64,000 nucleotides of DNA, taken from Shewanella khirikhana. GTDB lineage: Bacteria > Pseudomonadota > Gammaproteobacteria > Enterobacterales > Shewanellaceae. The notes below the pieces were generated by a model that saw only the letters and a list, made by a program, of their open reading frames with translations, did not search any database and had not been told where the DNA came from. Shown here piece by piece: positions 52,244 to 61,461 of the stretch. The translations under genes were made by a program, and so were the position numbers. Location: NCBI RefSeq assembly GCF_003957745.1, contig NZ_CP020373.1, positions 1,860,001 to 1,924,000 on the forward strand, given 5' to 3'. Every line of letters begins with the position of its first letter. Within the stretch, counting starts at the first letter, position 1.

Positions 52244-53482
52244 TCACATCTTTTTCAGCAGCAAAGAGCCGTTGGTACCACCGAAACCGAACGAGTTACA
52301 CAGGGCATACTCGAAGCTGGTCTGACGCGCCTCGTGGGGCACGAAGTCAAGATCGCAGCCTTCATCCGGGTTATCCAGGTTGATGGTAGGCGGTACGGCG
52401 CCGTCTTTCAGCGCCAGAATGGTGAAAATGGCTTCCACTGCACCAGCCGCACCGAGCAAGTGACCAGTCATCGACTTGGTTGAGCTGACCATCAACTTGT
52501 AGGCGTGGTCGCCAAACACCGACTTCACTGCGGCTGCTTCAGCCTTGTCACCGGCTGGGGTTGAGGTGCCGTGGGCGTTGATGTAACCAATGGACTCCAG
52601 GGCGAGGCCGCTGTCTTTGAGGGCATTGGTCATAGCCAGCGCGGCGCCGGCACCGTCTTCTGGTGGTGAGGTCATGTGGAATGCGTCACCGCTCATACCA
52701 AAACCAACCAGTTCGGCGTAAATCTTGGCACCGCGGGCCTTGGCGTGCTCGTACTCTTCCATCACAAGTACACCAGCGCCGTCACCAATCACAAAACCAT
52801 CGCGGTCACGATCCCATGGGCGGCTGGCTGCTTGTGGGTCATCATTACGGGTCGACAGTGCCTTGGCGGCGTTAAAGCCACCCACGCCCAGCGGGCAGGT
52901 CACGTCTTCGGCGCCACCGGCTACCATTACGTCGGCATCGCCGTAGGCGATAGAGCGGGCGGCGAAACCTATGTTGTGTACACCTGTGGTACAGGCAGTG
53001 GTCACGGCAAAGTTGGGGCCGCGCATGCCGTACATGATGGACAGGTGACCGGCAATCATGTTGATGATGGTGCTGGGAACAAAGAAGGGGGAAATCTTGC
53101 GCGGGCCACCGGCCATCAGCGCAGAGTGACCGGCTTCAATCAGCCACATACCGCCCATACCGGCACCGATGGCGGTACCCACGCGGGTAGGGTCTTCTTT
53201 TTCCATGTCGAGACCAGCGTCACGAATGGCCTGAATACCCGCGGCCATGCCATATTGGATAAAGAGGTCCATCTTGCGGGCGTCTTTTTTGGACAGATAC
53301 TGCTCGACGTCGAAGTCTTTTACCGACGCGCTGAAACGGGTCGCAAATTCACTGGCGTCAAACTTGGTGATGGGCGCCACACCACTCTGACCGGCGAGCA
53401 GCGCCTTCCAGGTGGAATCAACATCATTACCGACCGGGGTTACCAGTCCCAGACCGGTTATCACTACGCGACGTTTTGTCAC
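52244..53482 (-). CDS. fabF: 3-oxoacyl-ACP synthase II
   Basis: FabF elongates acyl-ACP by condensing it with malonyl-ACP and controls temperature-dependent chain composition. The 412-residue product has the thiolase-fold triad: cysteine in TTACTTGVHNIG, histidine in NAHGTSTPAGD, and histidine in KSMTGHLLGAAG. The GTG at 53482 has AAGGTG six bases upstream and gives MTKRRVVITGLG, matching E. coli; a GTG three codons earlier would have no spacing. A strong terminator separates it from acpP. Confidence 0.96.
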   Translation of the reverse strand: MTKRRVVITGLGLVTPVGNDVDSTWKALLAGQSGVAPITKFDASEFATRFSASVKDFDVEQYLSKKDARKMDLFIQYGMAAGIQAIRDAGLDMEKEDPTRVGTAIGAGMGGMWLIEAGHSALMAGGPRKISPFFVPSTIINMIAGHLSIMYGMRGPNFAVTTACTTGVHNIGFAARSIAYGDADVMVAGGAEDVTCPLGVGGFNAAKALSTRNDDPQAASRPWDRDRDGFVIGDGAGVLVMEEYEHAKARGAKIYAELVGFGMSGDAFHMTSPPEDGAGAALAMTNALKDSGLALESIGYINAHGTSTPAGDKAEAAAVKSVFGDHAYKLMVSSTKSMTGHLLGAAGAVEAIFTILALKDGAVPPTINLDNPDEGCDLDFVPHEARQTSFEYALCNSFGFGGTNGSLLLKKM

Positions 53483-53589
53483 AGGAGTCACCTTTTATAA
53501 CTGTATTTGAGGCTAGAAGCCCAAATTGCGCCGGATTGTGCCAGATGGCAATCCAAAAGGAGGCTGGTACAACCAGCGGAAAATTCCGG

Positions 53590-53630
53590 CGCCCAAACAA
53601 AAACAGGCGGCCTTATAAGCCGCCTGTTTT
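53590..53630 (-). terminator. Terminator/attenuator between acpP and fabF
   Basis: A perfect 12-bp stem AAAACAGGCGGC/GCCGCCTGTTTT with a CTTATAA loop is followed on the minus strand by a T-rich tail. It lies 14 bases past the acpP stop and 148 bases before fabF. It should cut most transcripts after acpP. Confidence 0.9.
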
Positions 53631-53643
53631 CTGGAATTCAGTA

Positions 53644-53877
53644 TTACTGATTCTTGGAAACGTAGTCGATCGCTGCCTGAACAGTGGTGATCTTCTCGGC
53701 TTCCTCATCAGGGATCTCGGTGTCAAACTCTTCTTCCAGAGCCATTACCAACTCAACAGTGTCCAGAGAATCGGCACCCAGATCGTCTACGAAAGAGGCA
53801 GATGGTTTAACGTCTTCTTCTTTAACGCCCAGTTGCTCAACGATGATTTTCTTTACACGTTCTTCGATGTTGCTCAT
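53644..53877 (-). CDS. acpP: Acyl carrier protein
   Basis: This 77-residue acidic helical protein carries growing fatty acyl chains on 4'-phosphopantetheine. The attachment serine S37 lies in DLGADSLDTVELVM. It is nearly identical in plan to E. coli AcpP. It is separated from fabG by a 159-base gap that may hold its own promoter, and is followed by a strong terminator, consistent with the high abundance of ACP. Confidence 0.98.
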   Translation of the reverse strand: MSNIEERVKKIIVEQLGVKEEDVKPSASFVDDLGADSLDTVELVMALEEEFDTEIPDEEAEKITTVQAAIDYVSKNQ

Positions 53878-54036
53878 TAGTTTTCTTTCCTATTCAAATT
53901 ACGCACTTGCGTAAGATTGCGAGTAGTTTATTCGATCTGGCTGACATTGCAAGCCCCGATTTTGTGGTCTAACCACGAAAATCAAAGCTAATCAGCCACT
54001 CACTACCCAAACGCGACAGTTCCCTGCCATTCGCCC

Positions 54037-54783
54037 TTAAACCATGTACATTCCGCCGTTTACATGCAGGGTTTCACCCGTGATGTAAGCGGCAGCGTCC
54101 GAGGCCAAGAACAGGACGGCATTGGCGATTTCCTGCGCCTGCCCCAATCTTTCCATCGGCACCTGTGACATGATGCCTTGCTGCTGCTCAGGCGTCAGCT
54201 CGTCGGTCATGTCAGTCTGGATAAATCCAGGAGCAATAGCATTAACCGTAATTTGACGAGATGCAACCTCTCTGGCGAGAGATTTTGTAAATCCAATCAA
54301 ACCGGCTTTTGCGGCTGAGTAGTTTACCTGACCGGCGTTACCCATGGTACCCACCACTGAGCCAATGCTGATGATACGACCATGACGCTTTTTCATCATG
54401 CTGCGCATCACCGGCTTGGACAGGCGGTACAGTGACGTGAGGTTGGTATCGATGATTTCTTCCCACTCGTCATCTTTCATGCGCATCAGCAGGTTGTCAC
54501 GGGTGATCCCGGCATTGTTGACCAGAATATCAACATCCCCTGCTTTTTCTTTGATCGCGGTAAACATTTCGGCGACGGATTCGCTGCTGGTTACGTTAAG
54601 TACCAGTCCAAAACCCTTGTCACCCAGATAATCGGAAATGGCAGCGGCGCCCTTCTCACTGGTGGCAGTACCCACAACAGTGGCGCCGGCTTCGGCCAGG
54701 GTCACGGCGATGGCTTTACCAATACCGCGGCTGGCGCCGGTAACCAGGGCTATCTTGCCGGTCAGATCCAAAGATACAGACAT
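54037..54783 (-). CDS. fabG: 3-oxoacyl-ACP reductase
   Basis: This NADPH-dependent short-chain dehydrogenase reduces 3-oxoacyl-ACP in fatty acid elongation. The 248-residue product has TGASRGIGKAIA (about 16-27), NNAG, the catalytic serine in SIGSVVGTMG, YSAAKAG (Tyr/Lys), and the ending YITGETLHVNGGMYMV typical of FabG. It lies 11 bases downstream of fabD. Confidence 0.97.
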   Translation of the reverse strand: MSVSLDLTGKIALVTGASRGIGKAIAVTLAEAGATVVGTATSEKGAAAISDYLGDKGFGLVLNVTSSESVAEMFTAIKEKAGDVDILVNNAGITRDNLLMRMKDDEWEEIIDTNLTSLYRLSKPVMRSMMKKRHGRIISIGSVVGTMGNAGQVNYSAAKAGLIGFTKSLAREVASRQITVNAIAPGFIQTDMTDELTPEQQQGIMSQVPMERLGQAQEIANAVLFLASDAAAYITGETLHVNGGMYMV

Positions 54784-54794
54784 GGAAAACTCCT

Positions 54795-55721
54795 TTATTC
54801 GGTCAGCGCAGCGAAGCTTGCTACGTCATTAACCGCTTGTGCAGAAACAGATTTGTTGATGCGCTTAGCCAGACCGGTCAGCACCTTGCCTGGGCCACAC
54901 TCCACCAGATGGGTAATACCGTCGGCAGCCATGGCTTCAACAGTTTCGGTCCAGCGAACCGGGCAGTAAAGCTGGCGCACCAGCGCATCGCGGATAGCGG
55001 CTACGTCGGTTGGCGCCTGCACATCCACGTTATTGATAACTGGAATGGCAGGCGCGCTGAATTCGATGGCAGCCAGGGCATCGGCGAGCTTATCGGCCGC
55101 GCCTTTCATCAGGCTGCAGTGGGATGGCACGCTCACTGGCAGTGCCACTGCCATTTTAGCGCCTGCGGCCTTACAGGCCGCGGCAGCGCGCTCAACGGCA
55201 TCTTTATTACCGGCAATCACCACCTGACCTGGGCTGTTGAAGTTAACCGGGCTCACCACTTCGCCCTGAGCAGACTCGGCGCAGGCAGCAGCGATGGCAT
55301 CGTTATCCAGACCAATAATGGCGTACATGGCACCAGTGCCCTCAGGCACGGCAGCCTGCATCAGCTGACCACGCAGCTCAACCAGCTTCACCGCGTCGGC
55401 AAACTGGATAACACCGGCGCACACCAGCGCTGAGTATTCGCCCAGGCTGTGACCGGCGAGCACGGCAGGCTGCGGCTTGCCGCTGGCCTGGTAAGCGCGC
55501 CAAATAGCCACGCTGGCTGTCAGCAGCGCAGGCTGGGTCTTTTGGGTTTGATTGAGCTGCTCGGCGGGGCCATCCTGCACCAGCGCCCACAGATCGTAAC
55601 CAAGGGCGGCACTCGCCTCGGCAAATGTATCAGTTACCACAGGAAATTCGGCAGCAAGATCGGCCAACATGCCAACGGCCTGCGAGCCCTGCCCTGGAAA
55701 TACAAAGGCAAATTTATCCAT
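54795..55721 (-). CDS. fabD: Malonyl-CoA-ACP transacylase
   Basis: FabD moves malonyl groups from CoA to ACP. The 308-residue product has FVFPGQGSQAVGM (about 6-18), the active-site serine in AGHSLGEYSAL, and the catalytic histidine in SVPSHCSLM. It lies between fabH (57-base gap) and fabG (11 bases) in the conserved cluster. Confidence 0.97.
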   Translation of the reverse strand: MDKFAFVFPGQGSQAVGMLADLAAEFPVVTDTFAEASAALGYDLWALVQDGPAEQLNQTQKTQPALLTASVAIWRAYQASGKPQPAVLAGHSLGEYSALVCAGVIQFADAVKLVELRGQLMQAAVPEGTGAMYAIIGLDNDAIAAACAESAQGEVVSPVNFNSPGQVVIAGNKDAVERAAAACKAAGAKMAVALPVSVPSHCSLMKGAADKLADALAAIEFSAPAIPVINNVDVQAPTDVAAIRDALVRQLYCPVRWTETVEAMAADGITHLVECGPGKVLTGLAKRINKSVSAQAVNDVASFAALTE

Positions 55722-55778
55722 TGTTATTAAACCTTTTTGAGTAAAAGCGTAAAAAGCCTAGCAGAAATCCTGACGGAT

Positions 55779-56738
55779 TTAGAAGCGCACCAGCGCACTG
55801 CCCCAGGCAAAACCGGCACCGAAGGCTTCGAGCAGCAGCAACTGGCCGCGCTGGATTCGGCCATCACGCACCGCTTCATCCAGTGCAATCGGCACAGATG
55901 CTGCAGAAGTATTACCGTGTTTGGCCAGTGTCAGTACGACCTTATCCAGGCTCATATCGAGCTTTTTGGCGGTCGCGTTGATGATGCGGAAATTCGCCTG
56001 ATGGGGAACCAGCCAGTCAATCTCTGACTTCTGCACATTGTTCAGACGCAGGGTTTCTTCCACCACATGGGACAGCTGAGTCACGGCAACCTTAAACACA
56101 TCGTTGCCCTTCATCTGCATAAAGCCCACGGCTTCTGAGGACTCACCCAAACGCGGCGGGAATGCGCATTTTAGCAAATCGCCCTGACGACCATCGGCGT
56201 AAATATGGGTATTGATGATGCCCGGCTCTTCACTGGCACCCACAACGGCGGCACCGGCGCCATCGCCGAACAGAATAATGGTGGTACGGTCTTCCGGCTC
56301 ACACAGACGCGACAACACATCGGCACCGATGACCAGCACCTTTTTGGCGGCGCCGGTTTTCACAAACTGATCGGCAACCGACAGCGCGTAAACGAAACCG
56401 GAGCAAGCTGCAGCAACGTCGAAGGCTGGAATGGTGTGTACGCCCAGCAGCGCCTGAATTTCACAGGCTGCAGCCGGAAACGCATTGGCCGCGCTGGTGG
56501 TACCACAGACAATCATGTCCAGTTCTTCGGCTTGAATACCCGCCATCTCGAGGGCTTTCAATGCGGCCTGGTAACCCATGGTAGATACAGTCTCGTCCAT
56601 GGCAGCGATGCGGCGTTCCGAAATACCTGTGCGTTCAACAATCCACTGGTCACTGGTTTCCACCATTTTTTCCAGATCCTGATTGCTACGCACCTGAGCC
56701 GGCAGATAGCTGCCAGTTCCAAGAATTTTTGTATGCAT
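55779..56738 (-). CDS. fabH: 3-oxoacyl-ACP synthase III
   Basis: FabH starts fatty acid synthesis by condensing acetyl-CoA (or a branched starter) with malonyl-ACP. The 319-residue product has the cysteine in DVAAACSGFVYAL, the histidine in VPHQANFRI and the asparagine in KHGNTSAASVP. It lies 14 bases after plsX. Confidence 0.97.
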   Translation of the reverse strand: MHTKILGTGSYLPAQVRSNQDLEKMVETSDQWIVERTGISERRIAAMDETVSTMGYQAALKALEMAGIQAEELDMIVCGTTSAANAFPAAACEIQALLGVHTIPAFDVAAACSGFVYALSVADQFVKTGAAKKVLVIGADVLSRLCEPEDRTTIILFGDGAGAAVVGASEEPGIINTHIYADGRQGDLLKCAFPPRLGESSEAVGFMQMKGNDVFKVAVTQLSHVVEETLRLNNVQKSEIDWLVPHQANFRIINATAKKLDMSLDKVVLTLAKHGNTSAASVPIALDEAVRDGRIQRGQLLLLEAFGAGFAWGSALVRF

Positions 56739-56752
56739 AGTTTAAGGAGAAA

Positions 56753-57781
56753 TCAGCTATTGATATCTAAAAGAATCGACTCGAGGCGATCTTTAATCAT
56801 CTCGGGCAGTCGACGTTTGGCCTCGGTGTAGGCAAGACTAATTGCTTGTATATAGGCGTGTTCGTCTGCGTTCCCGTGGCTCTTTACCACTATCCCGCGC
56901 AATCCTAACAGACTTGCTCCGTTATAGTGGTCGGGGTTCATCTGACTGAGCACTTTCTGTATACGGGGCGCCAGCATGCGGGCGAGCAGCCGAACCATGA
57001 ATCCTTGTGTCAGGCCTTGTTTTAATTGATGAACCAGCAGTCTGGCAATGCCTTCTGAGGTTTTTAGCGTGATGTTGCCCACAAAGCCGTCACAAACGAT
57101 GACATCCACTTTTCCAGTGTAGATTTCATCGCCTTCGACAAAGCCGGCATAGTTGATTTGAGGAGTATGCTGCAATAGCTGTGCAGCCTGCTGAACATCG
57201 CCATTACCCTTAAATTCCTCAATGCCCACGTTGAGCAGCGCCACCTTGGGACGGGGAATTTTTTCCACGGCTTCGCACAATACTGTGCCCATCACCGCAA
57301 ACTGGAACAGGGTGTCATAGTCGCATTGCACGTTGGCGCCAAGGTCAAGCAGGTAAACCGGCTTGCCGCTCACCGCGGGCAGGCAGCTTACCAGCGCCGG
57401 TCTATCGACACCGGGCAAGGTCTTTAAAATGACTTTGGCCATGGCCATCAGCGCGCCTGTGTTACCGGCGCTGACGCAGGCATCGGCTTTGCCATCGCGC
57501 ACCAATTCAATGGCAAGACGCATGGAGCTGTTTTTGGCTTTTCTTAAGGCAGTAGCAGGCTTATCGTCCATACGCACCACTTCGGTGGTATGCACAATGG
57601 AGATACGATCACTTGGCAGGAAGTCTGCCTGAGCGAGGAGAGGAGATAGCTGTTGTTCGTCACCAACGAGGATCAGTGACAGCTTGGAGTGAAGTCGTAG
57701 TGCCTGCACAGCCGCAGGCACCGTGACTTGGGGGCCGTAATCGCCCCCCATCGCATCCAACGCAAGCGTCAGATTCGTCAT
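56753..57781 (-). CDS. plsX: Phosphate acyltransferase PlsX
   Basis: PlsX makes acyl-phosphate from acyl-ACP, linking fatty acid and phospholipid synthesis. The 342-residue product opens LTLALDAMGGDYGP, with SAGNTGALM and CDGFVGNITLKTSEG later, all characteristic. It is 14 bases after rpmF and 14 before fabH. Confidence 0.97.
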   Translation of the reverse strand: MTNLTLALDAMGGDYGPQVTVPAAVQALRLHSKLSLILVGDEQQLSPLLAQADFLPSDRISIVHTTEVVRMDDKPATALRKAKNSSMRLAIELVRDGKADACVSAGNTGALMAMAKVILKTLPGVDRPALVSCLPAVSGKPVYLLDLGANVQCDYDTLFQFAVMGTVLCEAVEKIPRPKVALLNVGIEEFKGNGDVQQAAQLLQHTPQINYAGFVEGDEIYTGKVDVIVCDGFVGNITLKTSEGIARLLVHQLKQGLTQGFMVRLLARMLAPRIQKVLSQMNPDHYNGASLLGLRGIVVKSHGNADEHAYIQAISLAYTEAKRRLPEMIKDRLESILLDINS

Positions 57782-57795
57782 AAGCGGTTCAACAA

Positions 57796-57966
57796 TTACT
57801 TGTTGATAACCTTCTTACCACGATAGTAACCGTCAGCGGTTACGTTGTGACGCAGGTGCAGTTCACCGCTGGTAGCGTCTACAGACAGCTGAGCAGTGCT
57901 CAGAGCGTCATGTGAACGGCGCATACCGCGCTTTGAACGAGATTTTTTGTTCTGTTGTACAGCCAT
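57796..57966 (-). CDS. rpmF: 50S ribosomal protein L32
   Basis: This is a 56-residue basic ribosomal protein with start MAVQQNKKSRSKRGMRR and an end with HHNVT-type LRHNVTADGYYRGKKV. The zinc cysteines present in some L32 proteins are absent, as in other gammaproteobacteria. It lies between yceD (16-base gap) and plsX (14-base gap), the classical order. Confidence 0.97.
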   Translation of the reverse strand: MAVQQNKKSRSKRGMRRSHDALSTAQLSVDATSGELHLRHNVTADGYYRGKKVINK

Positions 57967-57982
57967 TTGTCTGTCTCCTGGA

Positions 57983-58507
57983 TTACTTGCTCTTCAGTTT
58001 TTCTAACACTGCAAACGGATTTGGACGCTCCTCTTGAGCGGCTTCAATCTCGCCTACGACTATGTCCTGGGAACCCTGGTTGCAATCATCATTCTGATGC
58101 GCCGGGATCAAAGGCATGGCCAAAATCAACTCGTCTTCGACCAGTTGCTGCAGACGTACTTCGCCAATTTCATCGCACTCAATAGGGTCATACGCATCCG
58201 GGAGCTCATCGATTTCTGCTTCTGTCCGGCAAGGACTGAAGCAAAAGTCGACCGTAACCTCAGTGGTATAAAGTGTCATGCAACGTTGACATAACAGAGT
58301 GAGCTCCGTCACAGCCGTCCCTTTCAGGTAGACTATCCCCTGTAAATCAACACCACATTCCAACGACACTGTCACATCGGAACAGTCGCCGGCTGTCAAT
58401 TCTCTCAATCGTTTTAACACCTTGCTGGGTACAATCCCCTGATAACTCAGGCGATTTGCCGCAGCACGGATCGGATCGATCGAAACCGGTATCTTTACTG
58501 TTTGCAT
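57983..58507 (-). CDS. yceD: YceD family protein (DUF177), 23S rRNA accumulation
   Basis: The 174-residue protein is the YceD/DUF177 homologue required for normal 23S rRNA levels in E. coli. It has the cysteine motif LLCQRC (about residues 72-77), further cysteines in FCFSPC, and the C-terminal PNPFAVLEKLK. It heads the yceD-rpmF-plsX-fab operon. The 288 bases upstream, shared with the divergent yceF (maf) gene, should carry both promoters. Confidence 0.94.
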   Translation of the reverse strand: MQTVKIPVSIDPIRAAANRLSYQGIVPSKVLKRLRELTAGDCSDVTVSLECGVDLQGIVYLKGTAVTELTLLCQRCMTLYTTEVTVDFCFSPCRTEAEIDELPDAYDPIECDEIGEVRLQQLVEDELILAMPLIPAHQNDDCNQGSQDIVVGEIEAAQEERPNPFAVLEKLKSK

Positions 58508-58795
58508 AAGGCGCGCATATTATAGCTTCAACACGCCGGAGTCAAAGGAATTTTAGGGTAAAATCCACTATCGGGATCTCACTTTCGCCCTGACGCCAGC
58601 AGTGAAATTGACGGAGGCAAAATTCTACCCAAGCCCCCCGGACTGCACAAGCGCCTGTCGGCTAAAATAGAAGCGCTTGTAAAGCCATCTGCAGCTATGG
58701 GTAAAACGGTGAATAAAAATCGGCCGCAGCCTTGTCCCGCCGAGCACGGTTAGCGACAATGCCACTCCCGATATCACTATAGAATAATCGCGCCC

Positions 58796-59500
58796 ATGCC
58801 TGCCAAACAATCAGAGTCTGTCGCCAAACCGCAACAGCCGTCAGTTGCACCGAAAAAGTGTTCAAACCAAACCCAATCTGCGCCTTTGGCAACAGCCCAG
58901 CCCATGCGGCCTCTGGTACTGGCATCCTCCTCTTCATCGCGCAAAACACTGCTTGAAAAATTTGGCCTGCCCTTTTCTGCCCATGCGCCTGATGTCGATG
59001 AAACACCGTTGGCGGGGGAATCGGCACTGCAATTGACCGAACGACTCGCTATCGCCAAAGCCGAAGCACTGATTGCCCAGTCCCCTGCCGATGCGCTCAT
59101 TATCGGCTCCGATCAGGTGGCGCTGATTGATGGCCAAATCGTCGGGAAACCGCTAACGGAAGATAACGCCATCGCCCAGTTAAAAGCACAGCGCGGTAAA
59201 GCCATCACCTTTTATACGGCACTGGCGCTGTATGATGGACTCACCAAACGCACCCAGGCATTGGTTGAGCCATTTACCGTGCATTTTCGTGACCTTACTG
59301 ACGATGAAATCATTGCTTACGTTAAGGCCGAGCAGCCACTTTGGTGTGCAGGCAGCTTTAAATCTGAAGGCCTGGGGATTTGTCTTTTTGAGCGCCTGGA
59401 AGGCCGCGACCCCAATACCTTGGTTGGCCTGCCACTGATTGCCCTGAATGAACTGCTGATCAGCGCAGGCTTCCCTGTCTTACTTGCCAAAAAGTGCTAG
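58796..59500 (+). CDS. yceF: Maf-like nucleotide pyrophosphatase, YceF type
   Basis: YceF hydrolyses 7-methyl-GTP and protects against non-canonical nucleotides. The conserved part has LVLASSSSSRKTLLEKFGL, PDVDETP, IIGSDQVALIDG, and GRDPNTLVGLPLIAL, matching E. coli YceF more than YhdE. As written the product is 234 residues; its first 36 are a Gln/Ser/Pro-rich stretch. ATG 58904 would give 198 residues, the usual length. Neither ATG has a clear ribosome site, so the start is open. It is divergent from yceD. Confidence 0.9.
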   Translation: MPAKQSESVAKPQQPSVAPKKCSNQTQSAPLATAQPMRPLVLASSSSSRKTLLEKFGLPFSAHAPDVDETPLAGESALQLTERLAIAKAEALIAQSPADALIIGSDQVALIDGQIVGKPLTEDNAIAQLKAQRGKAITFYTALALYDGLTKRTQALVEPFTVHFRDLTDDEIIAYVKAEQPLWCAGSFKSEGLGICLFERLEGRDPNTLVGLPLIALNELLISAGFPVLLAKKC

Positions 59501-59683
59501 CCTTAATACAGAGGATCCAACTAAAGAAAACCCAATTACAAGCAGTTACATCCGTATTGCGTACGCGCGACCAATTAAAATTTGCTAGCCTGCAGTTGTC
59601 ACAAATGGATCTTTTGGGCAACATGTAATTAACATAGGGAAATCACTTCACGGCACGGAGGCCAGAGCAGGAAATGGATCACC

Positions 59684-61054
59684 ATGACGGATATCGAAGA
59701 AGCGTTGGCGTTACTGGCAGCACCCTGCACAGATGATCGTTTCTTTCAGCGAGCCCTGAAGGCGCTGGCGTTGGTAACCCAATGCCGCTGGGCAGCCTTT
59801 GGCCGACCTTCCGCCGATATGTCCCACATCGACATTCTCTGGTTTTGTGACAATAAACAGCTGTTGCCCGGCTTCAGCTTTCCCATCGACCACAGCCCCT
59901 GTGAAAAACTCTATCGGCAGAAATCTGCCACCCACATTCTGTTTGCCCGAGATCTGCAAAAAAGTTTCCCTGAATTTGGTCTGGTGCACCAAATAGGCGC
60001 CCAAAGCTATCAGGGTGAGCTGATATTGGCAGATAACGGCGAGCCCCTTGGCCATATTCTGGTAATGGATCCCCTGCCCCAGGAAGAAAACACCAAGTCG
60101 CGGGAGTTTTTCCGCCTGCTGGCACAGCGCATTGGTGTTGAGTATCGGCGTCTGCTGGTGTCACGCCAGCTTAACCTGCATAAGGAAATGATACGAGCCA
60201 CCCGCCATATGATGTCCTTTGTGGATACCGACTACCGTTATCAGGTGGTGTCGAGCGGCTATGAAATCACCTTTGGTAGAGCTGCCAGCGAGCTTGAAGG
60301 AAAACTGGTGGCCGAACTTCACGGCGAAGAAACCTTTGATGCACATATCAAGCCTTTGATTGACAGGGCGCTTGCCGGAGAAGTGCTGCACACCCAGCAC
60401 TGGATATATCCACCCTCTCCTCAGCCGCCGGTATTCGTGAGCGTGCACCATAACCCTTACATCAATGAAAACGGTGACATCACCGGGGTGATTATCTCGG
60501 CCCACGATATAACGGCCATTCGGGAAGCCGAAGCCCAGCGCGCCTATCTGGACGCCCACGATCCGCTGACCGGTGTCGCCAACCGCGATACCCTCATCCA
60601 GCATATGGAAGCGATGAAACAGGCCAAGGTGCCATTTGGGCTGATTTATCTGGATATCAGCGACTTCTCGTCTATCAATCACGAACTTGGACGCACCAGA
60701 GCCGATGAAGTGTTAACCATAGTGGCCAAGCGGCTGGCAGGGGATGTCAGCGGTGACGATCTGGTGACCCGTATCGCCGGCGATGAGTTTGTGGTGCTGG
60801 TGTGCTTTGGCAGTGAAGACGATGCCCAGGTTCTGCAGCAGGAAGCGCTGATAAGCCAGCTGTCGCATCTGGAAGACCGGCTTTTAAGCCGCCTTGGGCA
60901 GCCCATCAGGGTCGATGGCAAAAGTTATCAGCTCAAAGCCTATAGCGGCGCCTGTCTGTGCCTGAATCCACTGGACAGCATTGACGATGAACTCGCCCGG
61001 GTAGAAAAAGAAATCGACCTCGCCAAAACGAGTCTGGATCGCCAGGCCCGTTAA
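59684..61054 (+). CDS. GAF-PAS-GGDEF protein with altered catalytic motif
   Basis: The 456-residue cytoplasmic product has a GAF-like N-terminus (about 15-160), a PAS domain (about 170-285, ending HDITAIREAEAQ), and a GGDEF domain (about 292-448). The signature is AGDEF (residues 365-369). The metal and GTP motif LDISDFSSINHELGRTRADEVL departs from the usual DLDxFKxIND..GHxxGD. No RxxD inhibition site precedes it. It may be a weak cyclase or a non-catalytic c-di-GMP/GTP sensor. It lies between yceF and the HAD gene, a place where E. coli has none. Confidence 0.85.
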   Translation: MTDIEEALALLAAPCTDDRFFQRALKALALVTQCRWAAFGRPSADMSHIDILWFCDNKQLLPGFSFPIDHSPCEKLYRQKSATHILFARDLQKSFPEFGLVHQIGAQSYQGELILADNGEPLGHILVMDPLPQEENTKSREFFRLLAQRIGVEYRRLLVSRQLNLHKEMIRATRHMMSFVDTDYRYQVVSSGYEITFGRAASELEGKLVAELHGEETFDAHIKPLIDRALAGEVLHTQHWIYPPSPQPPVFVSVHHNPYINENGDITGVIISAHDITAIREAEAQRAYLDAHDPLTGVANRDTLIQHMEAMKQAKVPFGLIYLDISDFSSINHELGRTRADEVLTIVAKRLAGDVSGDDLVTRIAGDEFVVLVCFGSEDDAQVLQQEALISQLSHLEDRLLSRLGQPIRVDGKSYQLKAYSGACLCLNPLDSIDDELARVEKEIDLAKTSLDRQAR

Positions 61055-61088
61055 TCGGTAAAACAACACCCAAGCGCCTCGATAGCAT

Positions 61089-61160
61089 TCTGTTCTACCC
61101 AATCACTCTGTTCTACCCAATAACTCTGTTCTACCCAATAACTCTGTTCTACCCAATAAA
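61089..61160 (+). repeat. Four tandem 18-bp repeats
   Basis: TCTGTTCTACCCAATAAC occurs four times without gaps (61089, 61107, 61125, 61143), with one or two substitutions in the outer copies. It begins 34 bases after the GGDEF stop. Confidence 0.94.
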
Positions 61161-61286
61161 AAACAGTTAGCGAATAAAAGCTCGCGGATAACGGCTTGCT
61201 GCAAATCAGTGGCGGCCTTTGAGCGCGACGCCTTTTGGGGCACGCACCCTCAGTAACAACCTACAAACCTGTCGTATTTCAGATAA

Positions 61287-61318
61287 GAAAAAGCCGACAA
61301 CTTAGTGTCGGCTTGTTT
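61287..61318 (+). terminator. Hairpin downstream of the GGDEF gene
   Basis: The 9-bp stem AAGCCGACA/TGTCGGCTT with an ACTTAG loop is flanked by an A tract and GTTT. It lies between the convergent GGDEF and HAD genes and could serve either. Confidence 0.75.
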
Positions 61319-61346
61319 AATTGAACCGGTTTTGCCGCTGAATTCA

Positions 61347-61421
61347 GCTCACCTCAACTTCACTCAGCTTAATTTCGCTCAACTCAATTTCGTTTTACTC
61401 GATTTCACTCAATTCAGCTCT
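61347..61421 (+). repeat. Degenerate tandem 15-bp repeats
   Basis: About five copies of a unit near GCTCAACTCAATTTC run from 61347, with several substitutions between copies. They open a reading frame of repeated NFAQL-type residues that is not a credible gene. Confidence 0.8.
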
Positions 61422-61461
61422 GCGCCGCAAAAGCTGCCATGGCGCAATAGGCTATCCGGCA

